Shown: positions 44,892-53,492 of the stretch, in pieces
How positions within the stretch are numbered: position 1 is the stretch's first letter
How the letters are laid out: each line of letters begins with the position of its first letter
Source: Amycolatopsis sp. NBRC 101858
GTDB lineage: Bacteria; Actinomycetota; Actinomycetes; Mycobacteriales; Pseudonocardiaceae
Assembly (NCBI RefSeq): GCF_030269325.1
Contig: NZ_BSTD01000001.1
Location: 760,681-824,680 of the forward strand
Length of the DNA stretch: 64,000 nucleotides
Direction of reading: 5' to 3'
Made by a program: the position numbers and the translations under genes
The notes under the pieces: generated by a model
What the model was told of the DNA's origin: nothing
Databases searched by the model: none
What the model saw: the letters and a program-made list of their open reading frames with translations, nothing else

Positions 44892-45878
44892 ATGTCAATA
44901 CGCCGGGCCGCCGAGGTCCCGGTCAGGACGGCGCTCGCCGGCCTGACCGTGCTGGCCCTGGGCGTGCTCACGGCGCTCAACGCGCGTTCCCTGCCCGTGA
45001 TCGGCGACGGCACGACCTACTCCGCCGAGTTCACCGAAGCGGCCGGCGTGTTCGCGGGCAACGACGTCCGCATCGCCGGGGTCGAGGTCGGCCGCGTCTC
45101 GGACGTGAAGCTGCGCGGCGACCGCGTGCTGATTTCCTTCCGGGTCAAAGGCGCGTGGCTGGGCGACACGACGGGCGCGGCGATCCGGCTGAAGACCGTG
45201 CTGGGCCAGAAGTACCTCGCGCTCGACCCGCAGGGCGACGGAACGCTCGACCCCGGCAAGCCGATTCCGCGGTCCCGCACCAGCGTTCCCTACGACATCC
45301 TCGCGGCGTTCGGGGAGCTTTCGTCCACTGTGGACAATATCGACACGGCGCGGCTGGCGAAGAGCTTCGACACGCTGTCGGCGACGCTCGCGAACACCCC
45401 GCAGAGCGTCCGCGCCGCGCTGAGCGGGCTGTCGCGGCTGTCGGACACCCTTGCCACGCGCGACCAGCAGCTCGCTTCCCTGCTGGGCAACACGCGGGTC
45501 GTCTCGCAGACGCTCGTCGACCGCGACGCCGCCGTGCGGCAGCTGCTAGACGACGGGAACCAGCTGCTCGCCGAGGTGAGCGACCGCGAACAGGCGATCA
45601 GCTCCCTGCTCGACGGCTCGCGGCGGCTCGCCACCGAGCTGTCCGGGCTGATCAGCGACAACGACACGCAGCTCGGCCCGCTGCTCACCCAGCTCGACCA
45701 GCTGACGTCGATGCTGCAGCGCAACCAGGACGCGCTCGCCGCGGGCATCCGGGGGTTCGCGCCGCTGGTCCGGCTCGGCACCAACCTCTCCGGGAACGGC
45801 CGGTGGATCGACGGCTACCTGTGCGGGCTGATCCTGCCGTCGTTCGGCCCGCTGAACGAAGGCGGCTGCCACGGCTGA
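44892..45878 (+). CDS. Orphan MCE (MlaD-like) family protein
   Basis: The 328-residue protein has an N-terminal membrane helix (about residues 13-31). The MCE/MlaD domain follows (TYSAEFTEAAGVFAGNDVRIAGVEVGRVSDVKLRGDRVLISF, about residues 38-115), and then a long helical coiled-coil region (about residues 140-280) ending in a Cys-containing C-terminus. MCE proteins form tunnels for lipid import and usually occur in operons of six with yrbE permeases. Here no yrbE or sibling is present; neighbours are a monooxygenase and a YCII protein. It may pair with a permease elsewhere. Start chosen at MSIRRAAEV. Confidence 0.85.
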   Translation: MSIRRAAEVPVRTALAGLTVLALGVLTALNARSLPVIGDGTTYSAEFTEAAGVFAGNDVRIAGVEVGRVSDVKLRGDRVLISFRVKGAWLGDTTGAAIRLKTVLGQKYLALDPQGDGTLDPGKPIPRSRTSVPYDILAAFGELSSTVDNIDTARLAKSFDTLSATLANTPQSVRAALSGLSRLSDTLATRDQQLASLLGNTRVVSQTLVDRDAAVRQLLDDGNQLLAEVSDREQAISSLLDGSRRLATELSGLISDNDTQLGPLLTQLDQLTSMLQRNQDALAAGIRGFAPLVRLGTNLSGNGRWIDGYLCGLILPSFGPLNEGGCHG

Positions 45879-45900
45879 GCCCGCGTGGCATGCTGGCGCC

Positions 45901-46251
45901 GTGCGATACCTGCTCCTGCTGTGCGGTGACGAAAGCGCCGCGGCGGCGGCCGGCCCGGAGATGGCGCGGCGCTGCCACGAATGGGCCGCCGAGGCCGAAC
46001 GGCGCGGCGTCCGGCAAGGCGGTGTGGGCCTGCACCCGCCCGCCGAGGCGAAGACGATCCGGGGGCGCGACGGCTCGGTCCTGCTGACCGACGGCCCGTT
46101 CGCCGAGACCAAGGAGCAGGTCGGCGGCTACAACATCCTCGAATGCGCGGACCGTTCGACGGCCATCGAGGTCGCGTCGCGGCACCCGTGGGCCGAGGTC
46201 GGCACGCTGGAGCTGCGCGAAATCCCCGATGGGCCGCCTACGGCTTCGTGA
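45901..46251 (+). CDS. YCII-related domain protein
   Basis: This 116-residue protein (GTG start) of the ferredoxin-like YCII/DGPF group reads MRYLLLLCGDESAAAAA and LLTDGPFAETKEQVGGYNILEC. That is the DGPF-type signature common in actinobacteria, often near sigma factors of the ECF41 group. Here none is adjacent. The function is unknown. Its 3' end overlaps the convergent methyltransferase gene by 14 bases. Confidence 0.85.
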   Translation: MRYLLLLCGDESAAAAAGPEMARRCHEWAAEAERRGVRQGGVGLHPPAEAKTIRGRDGSVLLTDGPFAETKEQVGGYNILECADRSTAIEVASRHPWAEVGTLELREIPDGPPTAS

Positions 46252-47059
46252 TCTTCACCGTCACCTGGTTGTCGCTGTAGGTGTAGGCGACGTACTCGAA
46301 CTCGACGCCGGTGCGCTCGACGTACTCCGTCCACGCGCGGTACTCGTGCCGCTTCCAGCCGGGGAAGTTGAAGAACTCGTCGAAGTGCACGATGCTGCCC
46401 GCGCGCAGCCGCGGCCCGCACAGGTCGAGGACGGTCTTCGCGGAGCTGTAGAGATCGCCGTCGACGTGCAGGAAGTCGACGTGCTTCGGGTGCGTCCCGA
46501 GGAAGCCCGGGAGGCTGTCGGCGAAGAGGCCGACGACCAGTTCGGCACCCGGGACGTCCGGCAGGTCGTCGCGGGCGAAGGCGCCGGCGGGCATGCCGTT
46601 GAGCCACGCTTCGGGCAGCCCGTCGAAGGAGTCGAAGCCGTAGACCTCCCGGCCGCCCCGGGCGCGGGCGATCGTCCGCAGCGTGTTGCCGGACGCGACG
46701 CCGAACTCCAGCGCCATCCCGCCTTGCGGCGCCAGGGAAAGCGCGTACTCGAGAGTCTCTTTCGGACGGCCGAAGTGCTGGGCGCCGACCAGGTTCTCGC
46801 GGGCGAAGACGTTGCTCTCCAGCGCGGCGTCCTGGTCGCCGGCGTAGACGATGTCGCGCCGGCTGCGGATCTCGAACTCCACCACCCGATCGAGGACCCG
46901 GTCACCCTGCCGGATGATCTCTTCGCGGAGCTCGGCCGCCATCCGGTTCAGCTGATCGGTGTACGGGTCGTGCACTTTCGCGGCGGCCTGGTGAAGCAGC
47001 TTACCCAGGGTGCGCCGCAGGGTTTTTGTTACCGGGGAACGGTTCTTCGTGTCGTTCAT
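46238..47059 (-). CDS. TylF/MycF-type O-methyltransferase family protein
   Basis: The 273-residue SAM-dependent enzyme has an N-terminal helical region, ALEFGVASGNTLRTIA (SAM loop) and EVYGFDSFDGLPEAW. HVDGDLYSSAKTVLD supplies the metal/base aspartates, with HFDEFFNFPGWKRHE. This matches the macrocin O-methyltransferase family, which methylates sugar hydroxyls. No glycosyltransferase or polyketide genes adjoin, so a role in surface glycan modification is as likely as in antibiotic tailoring. It is 14 bases from the next methyltransferase gene on the same strand. Confidence 0.82.
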   Translation of the reverse strand: MNDTKNRSPVTKTLRRTLGKLLHQAAAKVHDPYTDQLNRMAAELREEIIRQGDRVLDRVVEFEIRSRRDIVYAGDQDAALESNVFARENLVGAQHFGRPKETLEYALSLAPQGGMALEFGVASGNTLRTIARARGGREVYGFDSFDGLPEAWLNGMPAGAFARDDLPDVPGAELVVGLFADSLPGFLGTHPKHVDFLHVDGDLYSSAKTVLDLCGPRLRAGSIVHFDEFFNFPGWKRHEYRAWTEYVERTGVEFEYVAYTYSDNQVTVKITKP

Positions 47060-47073
47060 CGCGGGACGGTAGC

Positions 47074-47805
47074 TCACGACACGATGAGCCGGAACCCCGC
47101 GTCCCACTCCGTCCGGCCGAGCAGCTCCGCGTGCTCCTCGTGCCACCGCCCGGACTCCAGGTCTGCCCGCAATCGGGCAATTCCCCGGCGCACCGCGTCG
47201 GGCGGCGTCTGCGCGAGTGCCGAGCACGACCGCCGCACCGCCGGATCGAGGTACGCCTCCGGACGGCGCCAGTGAGCCGGGAACACGCCGTCCGTGAAGT
47301 CCCACGGCACCGGCAGCTCGACGACCGAAGCCGCGCCCAGGAAAGCCGCGATCTCCGGCGCCGACGGGCGGGACGACTCCAGCGAAGCGACCTCCGGCAC
47401 GTACTCCCGCACGAGCCAGAAGTCGTTGTGCAGCGCGGTGTCGTAAGCCAGGACGACCTGACGGCGCGCGACCCGGCGCAGCTCGTCGAGACCGCGGCGC
47501 CAGTCGGCCCAGTGGTGCACGGTGAGCACCGCCAGCGCGGCGTCGAAGGAACCCTCGGCGAACGGCAGCGCCTCGGCGACCGCCCGCACCACCGGTGCCG
47601 CGCCGGGCCGCCGTTGCCGGATCATCTCCGCCGACGGCTCGACCGCGACGACCCGCCGCGCGGGCGGCTCGTACGACCCCGTCCCGGAACCCACATCGAG
47701 CACCGAAGCGGCCGGGCCCAGCGCGTCGAGCACCGGCGTCAGCCAGCGGGGGTCGGTGCGCCTCCCCCGTGCGTAGCCGACGCCGATCTCGTCGTAGCGG
47801 GTCAT
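47074..47805 (-). CDS. Class I SAM-dependent methyltransferase
   Basis: The 243-residue enzyme reads MTRYDEIGVGYARGRRTDPRW with SAM motifs VLDVGSGTGSYEP and VVAVEPSAEMIRQRRP, the latter with the acidic residue that binds the ribose. Motif III-like LAVLTVHHWADWRRGLDELRRV completes the UbiE/Methyltransf_11 fold. The substrate is unknown. It is translationally coupled to the PAC2 gene (ATG inside the previous TGA) and upstream of the TylF-like gene, so all three may be co-expressed. Confidence 0.87.
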   Translation of the reverse strand: MTRYDEIGVGYARGRRTDPRWLTPVLDALGPAASVLDVGSGTGSYEPPARRVVAVEPSAEMIRQRRPGAAPVVRAVAEALPFAEGSFDAALAVLTVHHWADWRRGLDELRRVARRQVVLAYDTALHNDFWLVREYVPEVASLESSRPSAPEIAAFLGAASVVELPVPWDFTDGVFPAHWRRPEAYLDPAVRRSCSALAQTPPDAVRRGIARLRADLESGRWHEEHAELLGRTEWDAGFRLIVS

Positions 47806-48845
47806 CAGCGCTCCGAGGCGTCGCCGCCGTTCTGCTCGGCCAGGAACCGCTCGAACTGGGACCCGAGCTCCTCCGCGGTCGGCATGTGCTCGACCGATTC
47901 CGCGAGCAGCGATCCCCGCTCGGAAGCCTCGATGAACGTGTCGTACTGCCGCTCGAGCGCGCGGACGACGTCGGCGATCTCGTCGGACTCCGCGATCTGG
48001 CGGTTGATCTCGGCGTCGGCGAGGTCCGCCGCGGTGCGCAGCTCGCCTTCGGCCAGGCTCAGCCCGGTCGAGCGGCCCAGCGCGTCGAGGACGACCAGCG
48101 ACGAGGCCGGGTATGTCGACTGCGCGAGGTAGTGGGGCACGTGCGCGGCGAACCCGACGGCGTCGTGCCCCCACTCGCCGAGCCGGTACTCCAGCAGCGC
48201 GGCCAGGCTGCCCGGCACCTGCAGCCGGTTCGGCAGCGGCTGGTGCTCGCCGACCAGGTCCTTGCGGGTCGCGTGCGCGGTGACGCCGAGCGGGCGGGTG
48301 TGCGGCGCGCCCATCGGGATGCCGTGGAAGCCGGCGGTGAGCCGGACGCCCCAGCGCTCGATCAGGTTCTTGACCGCGCGGCAGAACCGCTCCCAGTCGT
48401 GGTCGGGCTCCGGGCCGGACAGCAGCAGGAACGGCGTCCCGTCACCGTCGTGCAGCAGGTGGACGACCAGTTCCGGGGCGTCGTAGTCCTCCCAGTGGTC
48501 CACGGCGTAGGTCATCGTCGGCCGGCGCGAGCGGTAGTCGATGAGCCGGTCGACGTCGAAGCGCGCGACCACCCGGTGCTCGCCGCCGAGCAGGTGCTCG
48601 GCCAGCAGACGGCCCGCCGAACCGGCGTCCATGAACCCTTCGAAGTGGTGCATGAGCACCGCTCCGGTCAGGTCGGGGACGTCCGAGTCCACCTCGTACA
48701 GGTCGTCGGGATCGAGTCCCACCGGGTCCTCCAGCTCGCTGATGCGGCAATCCACCAAGCACAACACACCCCGACGGCGAATCCATTCCTCCGACGGTGT
48801 GGCCGATCGTAACGGCAAGCGATCGAGGACGGACCGAATCGCCAT
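47805..48845 (-). CDS. PAC2-family protein (proteasome assembly chaperone-like)
   Basis: The 346-residue protein carries the PAC2 signature TGAVLMHHFEGFMDAGSAGRLLAEHLL and GVRLTAGFHGIPMGAPHTRPLGVTAHATRKDLVG. The C-terminal helical part has conserved acidic patches (LAEGELRTAADLADAEINRQI). The N-terminus is uncertain: the family usually begins near DPDDLYEVDSDVPDLTG, so an internal GTG start (about residue 24) is possible. Such proteins accompany actinobacterial proteasome genes, but here it stands beside two methyltransferases. The role is unproven. Confidence 0.85.
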   Translation of the reverse strand: MAIRSVLDRLPLRSATPSEEWIRRRGVLCLVDCRISELEDPVGLDPDDLYEVDSDVPDLTGAVLMHHFEGFMDAGSAGRLLAEHLLGGEHRVVARFDVDRLIDYRSRRPTMTYAVDHWEDYDAPELVVHLLHDGDGTPFLLLSGPEPDHDWERFCRAVKNLIERWGVRLTAGFHGIPMGAPHTRPLGVTAHATRKDLVGEHQPLPNRLQVPGSLAALLEYRLGEWGHDAVGFAAHVPHYLAQSTYPASSLVVLDALGRSTGLSLAEGELRTAADLADAEINRQIAESDEIADVVRALERQYDTFIEASERGSLLAESVEHMPTAEELGSQFERFLAEQNGGDASER

Positions 48846-48896
48846 CGTGACACTTGTCGTGGGCACGCAAGGCGCCGATCGGGCACGCTTGACGGT

Positions 48897-49409
48897 GTGA
48901 GCGAACACAGCACGAACACAGCGGCGCTGCGGCTCCGGCCGCCCGCGCACCGGGTCAGCCGCCGGGCCATCGGCTACTGGACGGCGACCGCCGCCATCCT
49001 CTGGATCGTGCTGATCGGGGTGCAGACCGTCATCGTCGTGACCAGCGACGATCCGCCCGCGTTCCTCGACGTCACGCTGATCATCTCGTGCGTGCTCGCT
49101 CCGCTGCACCTGATCGTGATGCCGCAGTGGCGCTACCGAGTGCACCGGTGGGAGGTCACCGACGAAGCCGTCTACACGCAGGCGGGCTGGCTGAAGCAGG
49201 AGTGGCGGATCGCCCCGGTGTCGAGGATCCAGACCGTCGACATCGAGCGCGACCCCTTCGAGCAGCTGTTCGGGCTGGCGAAGATCACCGTGACGACGGC
49301 GTCCGCGGCCGGTCCGCTGCGCATCGCGGGCCTGCGGCACGACCGCGCGCTGGAACTGGCCGACGAGCTCACGAAGACGACGCAGGCGATCCGGGGCGAC
49401 GCGACATGA
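48897..49409 (+). CDS. bPH2-domain membrane protein
   Basis: The 170-residue protein (GTG start) has two membrane helices (about residues 27-47 and 58-75) and a C-terminal bacterial PH (bPH2/YdbS-like) domain with WRYRVHRWEVTDEAVYTQAGWLKQEWRIAPVSRIQTVDIERDP. The stop overlaps the next gene's ATG (ATGA), which encodes a longer relative. The pair is often fused or adjacent in actinobacteria. It is divergent from the PAC2/methyltransferase group. Function unknown; an envelope role is likely. Confidence 0.87.
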   Translation: MSEHSTNTAALRLRPPAHRVSRRAIGYWTATAAILWIVLIGVQTVIVVTSDDPPAFLDVTLIISCVLAPLHLIVMPQWRYRVHRWEVTDEAVYTQAGWLKQEWRIAPVSRIQTVDIERDPFEQLFGLAKITVTTASAAGPLRIAGLRHDRALELADELTKTTQAIRGDAT

Positions 49410-50956
49410 GCAGCCCCGAAGCCGTCGTGACGCTGCCCGCCGAGGGCACGCGCGAAGCGCCGTGGCACCGCCTCGACCGGCGCATGCTGCTCATCCGGCC
49501 GGTGCTGGACCTGGTGCGGTCGCTGCCGGTGCTGCTGGGCGCGCTGCTCGTCGGGCACGGCGAGCCGTGGCAGTGGATCGGTCTCGTCTTCACCGCGATC
49601 GCCGTGTGCACCGGCGTCTCGCACGTGCTGACCTCGCGCTACCGGATCACCGAAACCCAGGTCGAGTGGCACACCGGGCTGCTGCTGCGCAAGCAGCGGG
49701 CCATCCCCCGCGACCGGATCCGCACGGTCGACGTCACCTCCGAGCCGAAGCACCGGCTGTTCAAGCTGGCGGCCGCGCGGATCGGCACCGGACGGCACTC
49801 GCACGGCAAGGGGCCGGGCAAGGACGAGCTCGTCCTCGACGCCGTCACGGTCGCGGAAGCCCAGCGGCTGCGCACGCTCCTGCTGCACCGCAAGGCCGTG
49901 GAGACGGCGACCGAAGACACCGCCGCGGCACCCGCGCCGCCCGAGCAGGTCGTCGCCGTGGTCGACAAGAAGTGGCTGCGGTACGCGCCGTTCACGCTGT
50001 CCGGGCTGGCGGTGGTCGGTGCCGCGGTCGGCACCGTCTACCACTTCGCGCACGAACTGCACTTCGACCCGATCCAGTTCTCGCTGGTCCAGACGGTCGT
50101 CGGGCACTTCGCCGACACGCCGACGTGGGTGAGCCTGGTGCTGGCCGCCGCCGGGCTGCTGGTGCTCGTCTCGCTGCTGTCGATCGGCGGGTACGTGCTG
50201 TCGTTCTGGAACTTCCGGCTCACCCGCGAACCCGCCGGCACGCTGCACATCCGGCGCGGCCTGATCACGACGCGCTCGGTGTCGATCGAGGAGGACCGCC
50301 TGCGGGGCGTGGAAATCCGTGAGCCGCTGCCGCTGCGGCTGGCCGGCGGCGCCCGCTGCGTCGCCATCGCCGGCGGCCTGCGCGAGGGCAAGGGCGCGGA
50401 CAAGAGCGGCGGGCTGCTGCTCCCGCCCGCGCCGCTGGCGAAGGCCCACGAGGTCGTCGCGGAGGTGCTCGGTGAGGACCCGGCCGCGACGCCGCTGGTG
50501 CGCCACCCGCGACGGGCGCTGTACCGGCGGCTCTCGCGGGCCATCGTCGGGGTGCTGCTGCTCGCCGCGGCGCTGTACGGCCTGGCGTGGCTCGGTGCGC
50601 TGCCGGACTGGCCGTGGCAGGCCGCGCTCGTGCTGCTGCCGTTCGCCGCGCTGGTCGGCTGGGACCGCTACCGCGGCCTCGGGCACGCCCTCACCGGCCG
50701 CTACCTCGTGACGCGCTCGGGTTCGCTCGACCGCGGCACCGCGGCGGTCCGCTGCGACGGCATGACCGGCGTCGTCGTCGAACGCTCGTACTTCCAGCGC
50801 CGGGCCGGGCTGGTCACGATCATCGCGCCGGTCGCCGCGGGCAAGGGGCACTACCGCGTGCTCGACGTCGGCGAGTCCGCCGGGCTCGCGCTGGCCGACC
50901 GGGCCGTGCCGGGCCTGCTGACACCGTTCCTGACCGATGAGCGGGACCGCGGTTGA
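49406..50956 (+). CDS. Large bPH2-domain membrane protein with duplicated PH units
   Basis: The 516-residue protein has three groups of paired membrane helices: residues about 35-55, 170-250 and 365-405. Each is followed by a PH-like unit: YRITETQVEWHTGLLLRKQRAIPRDRIRTVDV; FRLTREPAGTLHIRRGLITTRSVSIEEDRLRGVEI; and GRYLVTRSGSLDRGTAAVRCDGMTGVVVE. The triplicate architecture suits YdbT-like proteins that accompany YdbS-like proteins. It shares a promoter with the previous gene. The likely partner is the 170-residue protein; function unknown. Confidence 0.87.
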   Translation: MSSPEAVVTLPAEGTREAPWHRLDRRMLLIRPVLDLVRSLPVLLGALLVGHGEPWQWIGLVFTAIAVCTGVSHVLTSRYRITETQVEWHTGLLLRKQRAIPRDRIRTVDVTSEPKHRLFKLAAARIGTGRHSHGKGPGKDELVLDAVTVAEAQRLRTLLLHRKAVETATEDTAAAPAPPEQVVAVVDKKWLRYAPFTLSGLAVVGAAVGTVYHFAHELHFDPIQFSLVQTVVGHFADTPTWVSLVLAAAGLLVLVSLLSIGGYVLSFWNFRLTREPAGTLHIRRGLITTRSVSIEEDRLRGVEIREPLPLRLAGGARCVAIAGGLREGKGADKSGGLLLPPAPLAKAHEVVAEVLGEDPAATPLVRHPRRALYRRLSRAIVGVLLLAAALYGLAWLGALPDWPWQAALVLLPFAALVGWDRYRGLGHALTGRYLVTRSGSLDRGTAAVRCDGMTGVVVERSYFQRRAGLVTIIAPVAAGKGHYRVLDVGESAGLALADRAVPGLLTPFLTDERDRG

Positions 50957-51035
50957 CGCTCCACCCGCGCGGCTCGTAGCGTGAAATCCGCCGTCCGAAC
51001 GTAATGCCCATCGCGTTCGTCGAGAGGACGGCAGG

Positions 51036-51731
51036 ATGTTCCGGAAGCTCCTTGGCGTGCTGGCCGCGGGAATCGTCGCGGGCTCGGTACTCGCCCCGGC
51101 CGCGCAGGCGGCGGACAACCCTTACGGTGACCCGAATCTGGTCTCGATGTTCGACGGCTCCGATTTGAGCCCTTGGACATCGTCCAAGACCGGGCTGTGG
51201 TCGGCGAAGAACGGCGTCATCCACGGGAATGGCACCGCACGCGGCTGGTTGTACTACAACAAAACGCAGGTCGGCACGTTTCGGTGGATATTCAATGTCC
51301 GGCAGGTCAAGGGCAACCACAAACCGACCGTGCTGATCTGGGGCACCACCGATCCGATCCGCGACGCGCTGAGCGCCATCCAGTTCCAGCCGCCGAACGG
51401 CGGCCACTGGGACTACCGGCCCGGCCACAACGACGGCGGCGGCAAACTGTTCACCCAGCTGCCGCACACCACGATCGACATCAAGAAGTGGGCCCAGTGC
51501 GAGCTGATCGGCGACGCGGCCACCGGCGTGGCCCGGATGGCCTGCTGCCCGCTCACCGGAACGGCCGTGACCTGCAAGGGCGTCGAAGTGCTGCGGTTCA
51601 CGGACAAGACCGCCGGGCGCGTCGGACCACTCGCGCTGCAGGTCCACAACTCCGGGATCCAGGACGAGTACCGCGGTCTCTACGTCGAGTCACCGGTGGT
51701 GACGAAACCGGGCGAGTTCCTCACGCTCTGA
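51036..51731 (+). CDS. Secreted DUF1080 (3-keto-disaccharide hydrolase-like) protein
   Basis: The 231-residue product has a Sec signal peptide (MFRKLLGVLAAGIVAGSVLAP, cleavage near AAQAADN). A concanavalin-like DUF1080 domain follows: SMFDGSDLSPWTSSKTGLWSAKNGVIHGNGTARGWLYY and LQVHNSGIQDEYRGLYVES. Four cysteines are clustered in QCELIGDAATGVARMACCPLTGTAVTCKG. Members act on 3-keto-glycosides or bind sugars, but no residue here proves catalysis. It precedes an IclR gene and is transcribed in the same direction. Confidence 0.8.
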   Translation: MFRKLLGVLAAGIVAGSVLAPAAQAADNPYGDPNLVSMFDGSDLSPWTSSKTGLWSAKNGVIHGNGTARGWLYYNKTQVGTFRWIFNVRQVKGNHKPTVLIWGTTDPIRDALSAIQFQPPNGGHWDYRPGHNDGGGKLFTQLPHTTIDIKKWAQCELIGDAATGVARMACCPLTGTAVTCKGVEVLRFTDKTAGRVGPLALQVHNSGIQDEYRGLYVESPVVTKPGEFLTL

Positions 51732-51852
51732 CCCGCGGTTTTCCCAAAAGGCGGGGTGGTCGGCGGATTGCTGGCCTTCGTTTAACACAACGTGCTAATT
51801 TATTCACCCCGTGTGATAGCGAAGGTCGTTTTTGTCTCACCGAGAGGTCATG

Positions 51853-52638
51853 ATGACGCCTGCCGTCAGTGCCGTCGACGGTTCCGCCACCACCGCACCG
51901 CGCCGCACCCCCGGTGCCAGCAGTTCCCGGAAGGTCCTCCAGCTGCTCCTCGCCTTTTCCGAACGTCGCTGGGAGGCCAGCGTCGCCGAGCTCGCCGCGA
52001 CGATCGGCACCCCGGTCGCGACGACCTACCGCTACGTCGCACTGCTCAAGGAGCTGCAGCTGCTCGAAGAGGGCCGGGCCGGGCACTACCACCTCACCAG
52101 CCAGGTGATGCCGCTCGCGCGCGCCGCGCAGCTGGCGAACGACCTCGTGCGGCTGGCCAAGCCGTCCATGGAAGAAGCGGCCCGCGAGCTCGGCGAGACG
52201 GTGATGCTCTTCCAGCAGTTCGGCGACGCCGCCGTGTGCGCGGACCGCGTCGAGTGCGACCGCGCCATGCGGTTCACGTTCGAGCCGGGGCATTCCGTGC
52301 CGCTCGGCGTCGGCGCGTCGGGGAAGATGCTGCTCGCGCTGCTGCCGGAGATCGAGCGCGACCGGCGGCTGGCACCGATCGTCGAGCAGCGCGGCACGAT
52401 CGTGCGCGACGAGCTGAAGCACGCGCTGGAGAACCGGTTTTCGGTCAGTTCCGGGGAAATCGACGAAGGCGTCTGGGCGTGTTCGGTGCCGGTGCCCACC
52501 TACGGGCGGCGGCCGACCGTGCTGAGCCTGGCCGGCCCGGCCGCGCGGATCACCGACGAGGCCCGGCACACCGCGATCACGGCCTTGCAGGGGTACGCGA
52601 ACCGCATCCAGCGCACGATTTCGTCTTATTCGCTGTGA
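51853..52638 (+). CDS. IclR-family regulator
   Basis: The 261-residue protein has an N-terminal winged helix (SSSRKVLQLLLAFSERRWEASVAELAATIGTPVATTYRYVALLKELQLLEEG, about residues 20-72) and a C-terminal effector domain with VPLGVGASGKMLLALLPEI. GAGAGG lies five bases before the ATG at 51853; another ATG three bases earlier is less well placed. AT-rich DNA upstream (51782-51825) contains TAACACA and TGTGATA in opposite orientation, a possible autoregulatory site. The target is unknown; it may control the aminotransferase or GH27 genes to the right. Confidence 0.88.
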   Translation: MTPAVSAVDGSATTAPRRTPGASSSRKVLQLLLAFSERRWEASVAELAATIGTPVATTYRYVALLKELQLLEEGRAGHYHLTSQVMPLARAAQLANDLVRLAKPSMEEAARELGETVMLFQQFGDAAVCADRVECDRAMRFTFEPGHSVPLGVGASGKMLLALLPEIERDRRLAPIVEQRGTIVRDELKHALENRFSVSSGEIDEGVWACSVPVPTYGRRPTVLSLAGPAARITDEARHTAITALQGYANRIQRTISSYSL

Positions 52639-52669
52639 AAATCCCGGCCGGACGCGTACGAATGCGTTC

Positions 52670-53173
52670 GTGATCCGGCTCGCGCGCCCCGACGACCTGC
52701 CCGCCCTCATCGGCATCGAACGCGAGGCGGGCAGCCTCTTCCGCGCCGTCGACATGGCCGCGATCGCCGACGACGACCCGGGCTCGGTGGCGGAACTGGC
52801 GGTCTACCAGTCCGCCGGCCGGGCCTGGGTGAGCGTGGACGACGCCGACCAGCCGGTGGCCTACCTCGTCGCCGAGGTCGTCGACGGGCACGCGCACGTC
52901 GAGCAGGTCTCGGTGCGGCCCTCGCACGCGCGGCGCGGGCTCGGCAGCGCGTTGATCGAGACCCTCGCCGAATGGGCGGCCGCGCGCGGGTTGCCGGCAC
53001 TGACGCTCACGACGTTCGCGGCCGTGCCGTGGAACGCGCCGTACTACGAGCGGCTGCGGTTCCGGGTGCTGGCGGACTGGGAGATCGGCGACGGGCTGCG
53101 GGCGATCCGCCACGCGGAGGCGGCCCGCGGCCTCGACGCCTGGCCGCGCGTGGCGATGATCCGACCGCTCTGA
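52670..53173 (+). CDS. GNAT-family N-acetyltransferase
   Basis: The 167-residue protein (GTG start) has the GNAT core VEQVSVRPSHARRGLGSALIETLAEWAAARG (acetyl-CoA motif A, R-x-x-G-x-G/S) and LTTFAAVPWNAPYYERLRFRV, the C-terminal motif B. The substrate is unknown. It follows the IclR gene by 31 bases and could be co-transcribed. There is no membrane or signal segment. Confidence 0.9.
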   Translation: MIRLARPDDLPALIGIEREAGSLFRAVDMAAIADDDPGSVAELAVYQSAGRAWVSVDDADQPVAYLVAEVVDGHAHVEQVSVRPSHARRGLGSALIETLAEWAAARGLPALTLTTFAAVPWNAPYYERLRFRVLADWEIGDGLRAIRHAEAARGLDAWPRVAMIRPL

Positions 53174-53294
53174 CCTGGGGTTCTCACCTGCGTGGGGGAT
53201 CCACTGGCGTACCCGGTCGAACGTGTGTTCTACTGTGCTCGCCGGCCTCGGAGGGGGAAGCTCCTGGGCCGGCCCACAGACTTCGGAGGTTGTC

Positions 53295-53492
53295 ATGGCG
53301 GTCAAGATCACCCACCTGACGAACGGCCAGCAGGTGCGGTTCGCCAACGCCGACGGCGCCCGCCGCTACGCCGAGATCATGGGCGGCGGCGTCGACAAGT
53401 GGCGCTTCACGGTCGTCCCCGAGGACCCGATGCTCCGGAAAATGTCGGACTCGGTCGTTAACGTGCCCGTATGGCGCATGACTTCCAGGTAG
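53295..53492 (+). CDS. Small hypothetical protein
   Basis: The 65-residue product reads MAVKITHLTNGQQVRFANADG with a following GARRYAEIMGGGVDKWRFTVVPEDPMLRKM. I recognise no family. GGAGGTTGTC precedes the ATG, so translation is likely. Its last 22 bases overlap the VOC gene in a different frame, and that overlap suggests co-translation. It may be an accessory to the VOC enzyme or simply a short conserved actinobacterial protein. Function unknown. Confidence 0.6.
   Translation: MAVKITHLTNGQQVRFANADGARRYAEIMGGGVDKWRFTVVPEDPMLRKMSDSVVNVPVWRMTSR

Noticed and set aside
49088-49405. 106-codon upstream extension of the large bPH2 protein
   Set aside because: It is the out-of-frame shadow of the preceding bPH2 gene; the ATG at 49406 with ATGA overlap is the natural start.
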